From Cylicocyclus nassatus (Eukaryota; Nematoda; Chromadorea; Rhabditida; Strongylidae), in contig CATQJL010000223.1 in NCBI GenBank assembly GCA_958299035.1, positions 15,657,742-15,721,741 on the forward strand: a DNA stretch of 64,000 nt. Direction: 5' to 3'. The notes beneath the pieces are model-generated. The model was not told the DNA's origin, did no database searches, and worked only from the letters and a program-made list of their open reading frames with translations. Shown in pieces: positions 11,227 through 21,587 of this stretch (position 1 is its first letter; every line of letters begins with the position of its first letter). The position numbers and the translations under genes were made by a program.

Positions 11227-11452
11227 TTAGTGCTTGCGGTGAGTACTAGTAACTGCTCGCGCGTCTGCACGGTGCGAATGTGTACGGAATGAAGGGTTGG
11301 TATTCGGTGACACTGCGACATCCGTGGTGGTTTTCAATTCCTCTGCTTCTCCACCTGTTGGTGGTACTGCTAAGTTGAAGCTTTGACAAGGCCAATCAGT
11401 AAAAGGAGTCGCAATGAAGGAAGGTCCAGTCCACCACATGTGGTTCTCCAAC

Positions 11453-13479
11453 TCAGAGGCTGACTATCCACGGGTGGCGCAATCTAATGGGTTGTTGTCC
11501 GCACTGATGTAGTAAAAATCCGCAGTCGACGTTGTATGACTCCAGCTCGCTCAATACCTGCCGGATGTACTTAACGCGATTGGCGACAAAGGTTTTGAGC
11601 GGTTTCGTGTAAATCCAGTAAAGGACTATCTGAGAATCCATCAAAAATCTTACTGACTGAAAGTAAACCTCAAGTTGACGTAGCAGAAATTTACCGTTTT
11701 CGCGGCCATATGACAAGCAAGCAATTCCATGCGCGAGATGGTAATCGCGCCTGGAGGTGCCAACTTCGCTTTAGCAAACAGTAGACTGGAAGTAGCGCCA
11801 TACGCATATGGGCGCGCCACGATGTAAGACGCAAATGCGTATGCTCGCTTTGATGTGTCAGAACACACCACGAGGTCATACGTACTGGATGGAGCGCGAC
11901 CTACGAAGCGAGAACATTAAGGTGGAAACTACTGATTTCTTGAATAATTTTCTTCCATCTTTGCGTTGTTTTCCTGTCCAGTAGATCGTCCCATGAATGA
12001 CTTGGTTCCCAAAGTTCCTGAATAACATCTTGGCTCTTATAAGTAGTGGTGGCAGAAAGCCTAGGGGACCAAACGTTGAGGCATAAACTTGAAGTGCGGT
12101 CCTCTTGCTCGACACTTGCTGTCCGGAGATCTTAATCGACACTGAAGCGTGTCGCGCTTGGGGCCCCCACTTGATCACTAAGAGCTTCGAGTAATGTCCG
12201 TGTGACTTCATACGATCGTCTTCCGGAATCCGTTGCATGAGCTGTTGGTTGTTCGACATAAACTCGCGAAGATTCATGCGCATGCGCGTGAAGATTTCCT
12301 TGCACTGCTGCTGTTTCGACGATCATTCTTCTGTAGTACGTGCGCCGACGATGACGTTGTCCACGTAGGTGTTAGCAAGGATTTCTCTCTTCAAGCGGCT
12401 AGCTGGATCCCTTTCGAGGACGTATCTGATCGACATGTTCAGTAAAAAGGCGATGCATTGATGCCGAAAGGCACGCGCGTGAAGCGTAGGGAACGTAGAT
12501 TGTCGCTGGAGGGTGGTGAATCAACGTCCTGGAGCCAGAGAAATCTGGTGGCGTCCCGTTGATCTTCATGTAGATGGATTTGGTGGAACGCTTTCTCTAC
12601 GTCCGCGATTATGAGGTATCGATGGAAACGGCATCGCAGCAATGTGCCTACGAGATCCGGTAACAAGGAGGGTCCTTGATGTAGACAGTCATTCAGGCTC
12701 GGATGACCCTTCTGATGAATAGAAGCATCAAAAACTATACGTAGTTGAGTGGTCAAGCTTTCCTCCTTATGAACTGCCTGGTGCGGGATATAGTATGTGT
12801 CAGGGCTAAGTGCTGGCACGTCCGTAAAGTCCTCAACAATACCGGCTTCTAGTTGTACTACGATCGTCTGGCAGTACTCATTCTATGCTGATGGTGTTGC
12901 ATGAAGCTTGCTGTATTGATTCTGGAGACGACGAAACGCTAGCGGCTTGTTATCTGCGAACGGAGGATGTTCGGTCTTCCAGGGAAACTTGACCTAGATG
13001 GATCCGTCGATTACCCTGACAGTCTCATAAAACTGCCTGATGACGTCGGCATTCGTGGAGCTTTCGTGCTCGTCCAGTCCAAGTGCATCCAACCCAAGGA
13101 GACTTTGAACAAGTTGCTCTGTTCCTGGCTGGTCGTCACCGATAGTTTTATAGCCGAAGTGATGTTCGTTACGGCGCGATGAGATAATCCTGAAACTACT
13201 GGTTCATATCGTGTGTGGGACAGTATGAGCCCTGATGAAAGTCTTTCATTCCTATTCAAGTCCACGAATCGCCAGTAATTGTCTATGCCAATAAGCACAT
13301 CCACTTCAGCTCGCTCGTCCGAATGATGGTTGATGAAATCGTTGATGTTGTCCGCACGGGGAACTGTGTAAATAAGTCTCGCGTTCAAAGCTGAAGTTCT
13401 ATCGGGCGATCGAACTCATCAAATAAGCTAAGCGTAACTTCCGACGAGTCCTCCGTATACTGATGTCCGCCAAAGTCGT
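11453..13479 (-). pseudogene. BEL/Pao protease 3' part, reverse transcriptase and RNase H
   Basis: Downstream of the nested insertion, 13,388-13,011 carries VDVLIGIDNYWRFV and LSSGLILSHTRYEPVVSGL, the BEL protease C-terminal region. 12,819-12,439 is Pao-type RT: YYIPHQAVHKEESLTTQLRI, VFDASIHQKGHPSLNDCL, ADVEKAFHQIHLH and FTRVPFGINASPF. The catalytic region near 12,340-12,375 reads TYVDNVIVGAR, with YVDN in place of YVDD. 12,283-11,453 covers the connection and the RNase H (A17-associated) region, including SRMELLACHMAAKT and DSQIVLYWI. Frame changes occur at about 13,000, 12,440, 12,290 and 11,700. The domains are standard for BEL/Pao and the copy is inactive. Confidence 0.85.
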
Positions 13480-13491
13480 GACAGTCTTCTT

Positions 13492-13798
13492 ATGCTTTTT
13501 GAGACTGCTTGAGCTGTACACCGAGATTGTAACTTCCTTATTGACTGACGTTTCGGCAATATCGCTTTCTTCAGAGTCTGAAATTGTCGAATGCATAGGT
13601 AATCTATCCTGCCAAAAACCGTATCAAGACTCAGAAAAGATGTCCAATGCGTCAGAAAACCAAGAGCTACAAAAGTAAATGCAGAATCAAACTAGTGCTC
13701 ACCTAAACAGCTGATGACTGCTTGGTCAGCAGACCGTATACCAGTAACTAAACTCCAACAGCTTTTAAAGTACCCAGTGACCTAGCACTTGACCTCAG
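13492..13798 (-). repeat. 3' terminal arm of Penelope-like element 1
   Basis: This arm is the reverse complement of 16,345-16,651 with a few substitutions and small indels. It follows directly after the endonuclease stop on the minus strand and carries a hammerhead-like core. Confidence 0.85.
13543..13574 (-). ncRNA. Hammerhead-ribozyme-like core, 3' arm of Penelope-like element 1
   Basis: On the minus strand the order is CTGAAGA, a short GC-type stem (AGCGATATTGC), CGAAAC, a 4-nt loop GTCA, then GTC. This matches the hammerhead core CUGANGA - stem II - GAAA - minimal stem III - GUH, cleavage expected after the final C. Hammerheads with a very short stem III are known from Penelope-like elements. 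Stem I is not obvious in the flanks, so activity is uncertain. Confidence 0.5.
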
Positions 13799-14327
13799 AA
13801 GCCACAAAGGCTCTGATAAGCGGCCAACTCATTAGTGATGGCTATGCACTCATCCTTTCTATTCAAATTTGGAATTTTGGCGGCAATCCAAAACGCTTCT
13901 AATGTCTTGCGCGCCAGGATTTCGGATTCGCGTGCTAAGATCGTGACCTCTACAGCTATGTCTGCGTCATTATGGAAGTGCCTGCGGTGCATGCCCAGTG
14001 AAATGCCGTATTGGATTTCTTGAGCCCGTCTAGATGTTCCTTGATCCGAGTACATAGGGGGCGCCCAGTCTCGCCGATATACGTGCCCCCACATGCCTGG
14101 CAAGTGATAAGGTACACTACCCCCGACACCATGCAATTTCCCTCCTTGCCGAACGGACATATTACACACCCTTGGGTCATACACAGCCTATCATAAGCGC
14201 GATTACGCACGAGTTGACGCCTAAGGTTAGGGGGAGGTACGTCCACGATTCTTACCCAATCTTGTAGATCCACTTGATGTACTAGCCTCCTTACTACCTT
14301 GCTGAATTCCTCCGATATATACGGCAA
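13795..14327 (-). pseudogene. GIY-YIG endonuclease domain of Penelope-like element 1
   Basis: The minus-strand reading runs through CVICPFGKEGNC (a Cys-rich zinc-binding linker), [20 protein letters not shown] (the GIY-YIG core) and PLCTRIKEHLDGLKKS. After a frame change near 14,030 the C-terminal part ends TNELAAYQSLCGF. The endonuclease nicks target DNA to prime reverse transcription. The upstream stretch VRRLVHQVDLQDWVRIVDVP is the RT-EN connector. The frame change makes this copy inactive. Confidence 0.85.
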
Positions 14328-14421
14328 GCAAAACGGAATTTTTCCCTCGGTCTCTGGAGTCTCAACATCGGCTAACTGGTGTTTGATAGAAAAATGTTTT
14401 CTGGGCTTGTATCCATTAGAT

Positions 14422-15060
14422 CTAGCGGTCAGCCAAGTCCAGCGAATAAACCCTTTGTTGCCTGTCGGATGAAACCCTCACAGCTGTCCTGTACATATTG
14501 GATGCGATGGTGGACTTCTTGACTTGCGCAGGGTGAGCCGAAGTGTAGTGCACCAAGACGTTCTTGCTACTTGGTTTGCGGTACCATCGTGTCTTGAAGT
14601 TTCCACCTGACAGCTGCATCTGAACGTTTAAGAAAGGTAACCAATCGTCCGTGGGCTTCTCCCGGGTTATCTTGATATGGGGGAACTGCTGATGAATAGT
14701 AAAACAAGTGTCAAGTTCGACCTGGGTAGGGCATATAACACAGCAATCGTCCACGTAGCGGCAGTACAGTAGCGGTTTGCGCGCGAGAACAAGTGCTTCT
14801 ACCTTGGACATAAAGACAATGGCCAAAGTTGGCGCTAAACGTTGTCCCATTGCAAGACCTCTAATCTGCTTATAGCACCACCGAAAGACCGAACACTGAA
14901 GACATTCCTTAAGTAGCAACATGATCCCTCTAAGGCTTAATCCGTAGGGGTTCAGAAAAGTTTGATGTTCAGAGAGGAGCTCGAATGTGGCCTGTGGGGC
15001 GTCGTCATTGGAAACATTCGTGTAAAGCGAAGTAACGTCGAAAGACTCTAGAACACATCC
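14422..15060 (-). pseudogene. Penelope-type reverse transcriptase fragment of element 1
   Basis: From 15,060 downward the minus strand reads LESFDVTSLYTNVSNDDAPQ (RT motif A with the catalytic Asp), then GLAMGQRLAPTLAIVFMSKV (motif B) and YCRYVDDCCVICPT (motif C, the YVDD catalytic pair). It continues with KITREKPTDDWLPFLNVQ and WYRKPSSKNVLVHYTSAHP. These are the conserved Penelope/telomerase-like RT blocks. The N-terminal fingers are missing in this orientation; a piece of them lies inverted at 15,061-15,180. The frame is broken at about 14,925 and after 14,422. Confidence 0.85.
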
Positions 15061-15530
15061 TTGATCCAGCGCCGCGGCCTGCGTGAACTTCGCGATCTTT
15101 GTGCTGCAGGAGAGATCAAGATATCCGTCAGCGACAAAGGGGGCGAATTCGTTGTCTTATCACGTGAATTGGACATGGCCATCACAAGGGCGTCCCCTAT
15201 GTACTCGGATCAAGGAACATCTAGACGGGCTCAAGAAATCCAATACGGCAATTCCACTGGGCATGCACCGCAGGCACTTCCATAATGCCGCAGACATAGC
15301 TGTAGAGGTCACGATCTTAGCACGCGAATCCGAAATCCTGGCGCGCAAGACATTAGAAGGGTTTTGGATTGCCACCAAAATTCCAAATTTGAATAGAAAG
15401 GATGAGTGCATAGCCATCACTAATGAGTTGGCCGCTTATCAGAGCCTTTGTGGCTTCTGGGCCGGTAGTAATCCCCCAGACCTGGCGGCAGGTCTCGTTG
15501 ACAGGTCGCTGGCACCTTTTCCGTGAGGTG
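15061..15530 (+). pseudogene. Inverted Penelope fragment: RT N-terminus joined to endonuclease C-terminus
   Basis: On the plus strand 15,061-15,180 reads LRELRDLCAAGEIKISVSDK and then GGEFVVLSRELDMAIT, the N-terminal RT block of Penelope-like elements. It joins at about 15,183 to RPLCTRIKEHLDGLKKSNTA, the endonuclease middle, and runs to its C-terminus at about 15,470. The same endonuclease piece occurs in the opposite direction at 13,795-14,080 with a few differences. This is a 5' inverted duplication with internal deletion, a typical by-product of Penelope insertion. Confidence 0.75.
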
Positions 15531-16344
15531 GCCAGAAACTAAAACCCCAAATTTAGGCCGTCCCAGGCCTTTTTCTAAAAAATTTCTTGACAAAGATGCC
15601 GCCTCGGCTCTTTAAAAATCTCCATAGAAATCTGCGGTTCTAGAAATCCTCCAGTAGGAAAATATTTGGAAGCGCAGGAGGAGCTGCCGGCAACTTCGCG
15701 ATGTCAGTTGCCGGCAACCTGCCGGCAGCTCGTCGAACTCCGCGAGATGCCGGCAGGTCAGAGAGCACGGAAAATAACGTGCTCTTTTGAGAGGGGGAGC
15801 TGCCGGCATCTCGACGTGCCCCTACCACGTCGAGGTGGTGGCACCTTTGCCGGCGGCGTCTGTGAGTTTGCGAATTGCGGCGATATCACACAATTTACGT
15901 CAGATGAAAAAAATCGAAAAACTCTGCTTTCTTCAAAAAACTATCATTTTTCTCATTATATGATTTTTTCTTTTTTAAAACGACGATTTTCTTACAGAGA
16001 AAAAATCTAGTCATGCCTTAGAATTATATAGAACACTATCTTTTTTGGCAAGCCCTTCTAAATCTCGTTTGCACCGATTTCGCCCCTCTCTCGCTCATAT
16101 CAATCAGCTGTTCTTTCAGGTCAAAGTCTCTCACGCAATGTATTGATCCCTCCTACAGACGGCCACTTACCGGTGCGTTCCTCCTATTGCTGGTGCAACC
16201 AATAACGGTTGCCCGAATGGTCGAATGGTTAACGGGGTGGCACTTGAAGTTAACGCACTTAGGTTCGGCCGCGCGCGAGGTAGCAGTTTTGCGGCTGTGT
16301 GCGTCATCAAAATTTGATGTGTGAAATGATTGCGCACTAAGGCC
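15531..16344 (+). other. Insert between the inverted Penelope fragment and its arm; SINE-like tail
   Basis: About 880 bp here has no counterpart in the other half of the foldback, where the endonuclease end joins the arm directly. It contains several GCCGGCA-rich palindromic blocks at 15,685-15,850. Near 16,211-16,275 there is a tRNA-Ser-like stretch: TGGTCGAATGGTTA resembles box A, and GGTTCGGCC about 40 bases later resembles box B. A tRNA-derived SINE remnant is possible. Confidence 0.35.
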
Positions 16345-16651
16345 CTGAGGTCAAGTGCTAGGTCACTGGGTACTATAAAAGTTGTTGGAGTTTAGTTACT
16401 GGTATACAGTCTGCTGACCAAGCAGTCATCAGCTGTTTAGGTGAGCACTAGTTTAATTCTGCATTTACTTTTGTAGCTCTTGGTTTTCTGACGCATTGGA
16501 CATCTTTTCTGAGTCTTGATACGGTTTTTGGCAGGATAGATTACCTATGCATTCGACAATTTTAGACTCTGAAGAAGGCGATATTGCCGAAACTTCAGTC
16601 ACTAAAGAAGTTACTAATCTCGGTGTACAGCTCAAGCAGTCTCAAAAAGCA
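16345..16651 (+). repeat. 5' terminal arm of Penelope-like element 1 (inverted)
   Basis: Reverse complement of 13,492-13,798. A 37-bp tail follows it before the right copy of the 12-bp target duplication at 16,689. Confidence 0.85.
16569..16600 (+). ncRNA. Hammerhead-ribozyme-like core, 5' arm of Penelope-like element 1
   Basis: On the plus strand CTGAAGA is followed by GGCGATATTGCC (a self-complementary stem-loop), GAAAC, the loop TTCA and GTC. The stem II pair GGC/GCC is intact and the stem III loop differs from the other arm (TTCA against GTCA), which leaves the core conserved. Confidence 0.5.
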
Positions 16652-16703
16652 ATTAAACAATGCCGAGTTTGAGCGACGGTCGAGCTTGGACAGTCTTCTT
16701 TTG

Positions 16704-17400
16704 CTAGAGCGGTAGACCAAGATAAAGGACTACCGTACGTATGAAACTATGTTGCGAGCCGCTATCCGGATAGACTGTAATCAATTCATCCTTTTTAGTC
16801 CTAGAGTTGTACGTGATAGCATTTACTACCATCAAACGTGGAACCTGGGTCATGGGTGTTTCTTGGCACGTGGCTGCACATAAGCATGGTGCGTAAGGAT
16901 CTACCTGTGCCTGATGTTGACGCTCTGAAGACTTTTCTGAATGGCTTTCCTCATTCGACGATGTGCAGATGGAGTTTTGCAAGATGGGATGCGCGCTGTG
17001 CATTCTACCGATGGAACTCGCGCGTCTGGCCACTGGTGACCACTGACGCCTAGATGGTGAAGATGACTTTGCAACATTTACGCGCGGTGATGACGAGCGC
17101 GATCTAGGCTGAGCATGGCTCAAATTCTGAGCTCATGTTGAACTGCGCGTGTCTGGTGAGTTGGGTCGAGATAGGAACGTGTCGATGGGAACGAGTTATG
17201 CGTTTGCGGTCTATGGAAGCACAAAGCTGGATGATGAGACCTGCTGCAATATGAACACACAGGTGCGGAGCAGTCTTTAGCAAAGTGATCATCACCTAAG
17301 CATAACCAGCACAGATTTTCCTCTTCAACATTGGCTCTCCGCTGTCTAGGACTGGGTAGTTCCATACAGTCTTCCGGCTGGTGTCCTTGGACTTGACAAA
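16704..17400 (-). pseudogene. BEL/Pao Gag zinc knuckles and 5' part of protease
   Basis: On the minus strand about 17,400-17,120 reads CQVQGHQPEDC, then CWLCLGDDHFAKDC and CSYCSRSHHPALC, the paired Cys/His knuckles of BEL Gag. After a frame change, 17,123-16,704 leads into ELITVYPDSGSQHSFI, where DSGS is the aspartic protease active site (usual BEL form DSGAQHSFI), and then VVLYLGLPL. The protease is cut by the Penelope insertion at 16,700 and resumes below 13,480. The knuckles bind RNA during packaging. Confidence 0.8.
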
Positions 17401-17763
17401 AATTACAGCGGCAGTCCTGACGTGGAAATCGTTGCGGTCGTGCTGGGCTTCGAGACGCGGATCGTGGGTGATAAGGTGTTGGTGTCCTATTTCTGGTTGA
17501 ACGGTACGTAGATGGTGAGCGAAAGGTGTGCGAACATCTAGGACAAACTGATGACTACTGCTGCTGAGACATAGTACACGACGGCCTTCGCTAGAATACC
17601 TGCGCGGGGAAGAGGAAGCTTGGCGAACTGCAGTATCTGAGTTATAGATAATATGAGGTGTGGGGTCGGCATCTTCTACTATCTGCAGTCTGTCGATGAC
17701 TGCGGTTCGTAGTAAACTCCCAACCAAGGCATCTCTCTCGACGCGGACCGGAGTTGAGGTCAT

Positions 17764-18610
17764 CGCGCCTCAGTCCAGCATACGGCGAGCTATTGATTTG
17801 GATGCGGATCACTGCCGAGGCATTGCAATCAAATGTGTACTTGAAAATGAAGCACTCGAGCTGGTTTGGTCAAACGGGTAAGCGATTGGAATTACGCGCG
17901 CGCGGCCGTGGTTCGACTCCGTTTACCAACTCGCTTTTTGATGCATCGCCGGGCAATCTTTGATAGCGGCCACTATGGCAATCGATGATGATCGCTATCA
18001 AGGACTTCGCCAAGCAAATACACGGATAAAACAAAAACACAATTTGTGACGAAAATTTTATGAAAAAACGAGCTGATAGTAGCGTGTATTCAATGAAATG
18101 AATAAATGAGTTCTCGTCTTGTACAGCCAATGAGAAAAAAATCAGTAAGATTTACAAAAAAGAGAAGAATTTGTTTTTTGTTTTCCTCGCCAAAATCAGC
18201 TGTTCGTCGATCCTCTCCTTCTCGGGCGCCAGTTTTGCGCCGATTTTTTCTGCATTTTGTGGCAAAGCTGTGTGTATCGTAAGTTACTCAGGAGCAACTT
18301 ATGTTAGATGCAGTCAACTCTTGTCTGCGTCTCCTCTTTTACACGCTATTTGCATTCCTCTAACATCCATTCACGTTCAGTTCACCTCCACGTGAACGGA
18401 TGTGGAACAGTTGACTGCAGCAGGTGGACAGATGGCCAACTATCAGTTGACTTGACCATCTTATAGCATGGGAAGGTTGACGGTCATCAGTTCACCTCAC
18501 CTAAGCTTAACTGATGGGATAAGTTGAGTTCACCTCAACTGATCAAGCTTTACTACGGGCCTGTGTCAAACGCTGATAGCAGCTCGTCTACCGTCCATCT
18601 GGTCTTCCTT
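17764..18610. other. Insertion in BEL gag with SINE-like head and clustered foldbacks
   Basis: BEL Gag coding stops near 18,610 and resumes below 17,763. Near 17,866-17,940 there is a Pol III-like head: TGGTCAAACGGGTAAGC resembles box A, GGTTCGACTCC is a perfect box B about 40 bases on, and CTTTTT follows. At 18,305-18,418 ATGCAGTCAACT and AGTTGACTGCAG face each other around an inner palindrome. AGTTCACCTC occurs three times between 18,378 and 18,535. No coding is seen. Confidence 0.45.
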
Positions 18611-20061
18611 ACTCTTCATTTTATCAACCTTCTCACGTGTACGCCGGGGAAACTTTGATGGAAGGTTTTAGGTGCACCTATCGAGGACTCCTCCTTCAGA
18701 CGATTCATCTGGGACCAAATCGCTCTGATGGAACCAAGTGTGGCGCGCTGCGAAGCGGCTGTATCCGTTGCAGGCGTCTGCTTGTTGAGCTTGTCCCACA
18801 GATGAATACGGAGGTGTTCTTCGGTTATAGGTGCTGTGAATAGTGCGTACTACCCTCGTAGTTCTCTTCAGTGGGCTGGAAGTTCGCGATGATGTTAGCT
18901 GCGTCTCCTCTCAGGTGCGTCTTCAAGTACATAAACTTAACAGCTACCGGTACGCTGTTTCCGTGTGTACAGAGGCTGCAAAGATGTTCCAAAATTCAGG
19001 AAACGCGTCCATATCACCGGAAAAGTATGGTATCTCGAATGAGGGTAGGCTGTACGGCTGTCCTGAGGTGGAACGAGATGACATATTCCTCGACGCGTAA
19101 AGGGTTGGATTTGGATTGGCGGTAGTAAAGTTCCAAAGGGGTACATGCTCGTCCGAGCATTGGGGTCCAAGGAGGGGTGTGGGGTAATGTCAAATCCAGT
19201 AGGGGATTGCTGCAAACAACGGTTTCCCTGGTTAGGGATTCCCGCGTCGCTCGCAATGGGGGGTATGATTAGCTGGTGCGACCGAAGAAGGATCAAATGG
19301 ACGATCCTGGCGAGGTGAATCTTGCGCGAGCTGATGGGTCTCGTGGGAGAGGGCATCAGATGAAGAAGGCAACAAATTGAACATGGGAACAGAGTGGGTG
19401 GGAGCGGTCGATGAAACACAACGCTCGTAAAGCATATCCGCACTCGGAAGGAATTTAATCTTATTGTCCAAACGTTCAAGCAGAATGTCCGCCTTCACCA
19501 AGAGCTTCGACAATTCACGGGCGTTCCAATGCGTTTGGATCTCCAAGAGGAGGGGAAAATCTCATTGCTTGTCCGGCCTCTGACGAGCAAATTCATCAGC
19601 CTTATTTCGCTGACTACGTAAAAAGGAAGCAGCACAATTAAAGGAAGAAATAAAGTTAGAAAGCAAATGTTTACGACTGATGACAAACTCGTAATCCTTG
19701 CCTGCGTTAGCGGTAAGGGTAGCATCGCTTTCCAGGTTGGTCTGCTCTACTTCCGCGATCTTCTTGCTTAAGGCCCAAGGCATACCTCGCGCGATTCCGA
19801 TCGCTGCGCGATTTGGCACAACAGCAACTCCTCGTAATTCGTCGTCGTTGCGCTGTCTTTGGTCAGAACTTGCTCCATTTGCAACAACTTATACAAGCTA
19901 CTCAAATGTGCATCCGAGAAGCGCGCACGATAATTGTAAAAATCTGGCAAATCGCCAAGTCGCGTGAAAGTGGCGATTCGGTCAGATTGCGTGAGGTATG
20001 TCTTAAGCCTAAGATGTTGGCTTTTAGTTAGTTGAGCCTTGTGGGATCCAAAGAGTGACAT
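18611..20061 (-). pseudogene. BEL/Pao Gag (DUF1759-type) region
   Basis: Minus-strand open stretches in shifting frames cover 20,061-18,611. The N-terminal part is helical and Leu-rich (KTYLTQSDRIATFTRLGDLP; QTHWNARELSKLLVKADILL). The region near 19,030-18,840 reads PEFWNIFAASV, KFMYLKTHLRGDAANIIANF and QPTEENYE, which is the DUF1759-like capsid core of BEL Gag (YLKxxLxGxAxxxIxxxxxTxxNY). The downstream part reads EEHLRIHLWDKLNKQTPATD. Frame changes at about 19,770, 19,560, 19,240 and 18,950 show that it is broken. Confidence 0.75.
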
Positions 20062-20788
20062 ATCTGGAATAAAGAAACAGGAGCGGCGATAAAATATCTA
20101 CAACAAAATACACGAGCGTAAAATACAACAAGAAACTAGCCTAGAACCCTTAAGAGGGGAATGAACCAACTAAATAGCACGCTAGGGGTATATAGTAGGC
20201 GCAAAGGCAAGGAGCAAAATGGGGTTGTCAAATAAGGGCAGAATCGCACGCCGTAGCAATGCGCGAATAACGTAAAGGTAAAGCGAGCAGCTGCGTCCAA
20301 AGAAGACTACCTGAAAGAACGATATGGCGAGCGCTGCAACAGTTACCTCCCGATTGCCTCCCTTGGCTATGCTCCAGCAGCAAGGTCCGCCACAAGACTC
20401 CATAGAGCACTCGCAAATAGGTTTTTAAAAGTCTACTGCCATACCAATCTTTGCGCAGGACAACACGCTGCTAGCAGGAGCTTATAGCTGGAAAGTTGCT
20501 GCCACCAACTCCGACTAAGTCACCCAACGCGCTGGCTACGCTTAAGGCTGCAAAACCAACGGGTTACCTGACACCTTTATGACGCGATATTATCGCACGC
20601 CCTATCCCACTGCTCGAACTAGGTGCGGAGCGTGGTAGCTACGGGATCGTTACGCACGCACGAAGGATGGGATAGCTTAGAAACAGCGCTACTACTGCGC
20701 GGAGTACCTGTCTAAGATGTTACCTACCCACCGCGACTTAGCAGCGCGACTACCCGACGCTACACGCGGGAAACCGCATCCACCATGT

Positions 20789-20806
20789 GCTGGCGACGAT
20801 GCACCA
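20789..20806 (-). other. Primer-binding site of the BEL/Pao element
   Basis: Directly after the 5' LTR on the minus strand the sequence is TGGTGCATCGTCGCCAGC. The first ten bases are complementary to the 3' end of a tRNA-Gly (..CGATGCACCA), so tRNA-Gly is the likely primer. Confidence 0.55.
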
Positions 20807-21587
20807 TGTGGCGGCTCGGTGGGCTCTAATCAATCACCTAGATCTAACCCGAGTAGCCAAGGCTTGCCCGTTTAATACATACGACACAACCTACCCTGCT
20901 AACTCGCCCTAGGGCGCCCAGACAAAGAATTAAGTACTGAGGTTTTATCCTTGTGACATCAAAGAGACAATTAGAAAGCTACAAAAACCTACAACTAGAC
21001 GACAAGGAAAATTACTAAATTAAGCTAAACTACTAAACAATGACAGAGCTCAAACACGGGACGAGCTGCCCCATCCCGTGCTACCGATGAAGCGCGTCTA
21101 CTAATCTAACCATGATGATGCTCCCGAGGCTTCACCTAAACAGATCCGCCGCGCGTCGCCAGATACCAGGCGCGACAGCCTCCCCGCTCTCAAAGTATAA
21201 GATTTTATTATCCTAGGGCTCAAAGGTATCAACGATGGCGCGTCCGAACTCAATCCCGAAACCTTGATTCAGTCCACGATGGTTTTCGATATGCTCAACC
21301 GCACTGCAAGATTAACATCAAAAGCGGGAGCTAAATGCCAGGCACGAGCATAATGAACAAAGATGAGAAAGGATAATTGATCGAAAAGGAAGCAGACAGA
21401 CGCTGCAATGAGGCGCCGCCGCTATATATATAGCCGTTTTGCTGGCAACGCGCCAAGGCAAGGAGAGGTCCGGAGGCGATTGTGGCACGCGTGGGAAAGT
21501 ACCGTAATCGTCGCCGGATATAGCGCGGCAGCAACCAGTGCTCCCGGCCTCCTACTTCTAGGAGCGCTCGTATCGCGAGCCGCGACA
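20807..21587 (-). repeat. 5' LTR of the BEL/Pao element
   Basis: This 781-bp copy begins TGTGGCGGC and ends GCGACA on the plus strand. It has a TATATATATA run near 21,423-21,432 that would serve as TATA box for minus-strand transcription, two bases longer than in the other LTR. Confidence 0.9.

Larger units (their letters stand above)
13492..16688 (-). mobile_element. Penelope-like element with inverted terminal arms, nested in BEL protease
   Basis: The 12-bp sequence GACAGTCTTCTT flanks it at 13,480-13,491 and 16,689-16,700, a clear target duplication. The BEL protease reading is interrupted exactly here. The minus strand encodes a Penelope-type reverse transcriptase and a GIY-YIG endonuclease. 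Arms of about 307 bp (13,492-13,798 and 16,345-16,651) are inverted copies of each other. A second, inverted coding fragment lies on the plus strand at 15,061-15,530. Penelope-like elements commonly show such inverted 5' duplications. The EN+ nematode clade (Nematis type) is the likely home, which is inference. Confidence 0.85.
9319..21587 (-). mobile_element. BEL/Pao LTR retrotransposon with nested insertions
   Basis: Two direct repeats, 9,319-10,093 and 20,807-21,587, both start TGTGGCGGC and end GCCGCGACA, giving the TG..CA ends of LTRs. All element coding lies on the minus strand between them, in BEL order: gag, zinc knuckles, protease, reverse transcriptase, RNase H. The flanks AGAGG and GGAGG fit a 5-bp target duplication with one change. 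A Penelope-like element and a gag insertion interrupt it. No integrase is recognised near the 3' LTR. The element has frame breaks and is defective. Confidence 0.9.

Noticed and set aside
16211..16275. tRNA-Ser-like sequence as a functional tRNA gene
   Set aside because: The arms do not pair into a cloverleaf that I can draw, and box B is imperfect; a SINE remnant is more likely.
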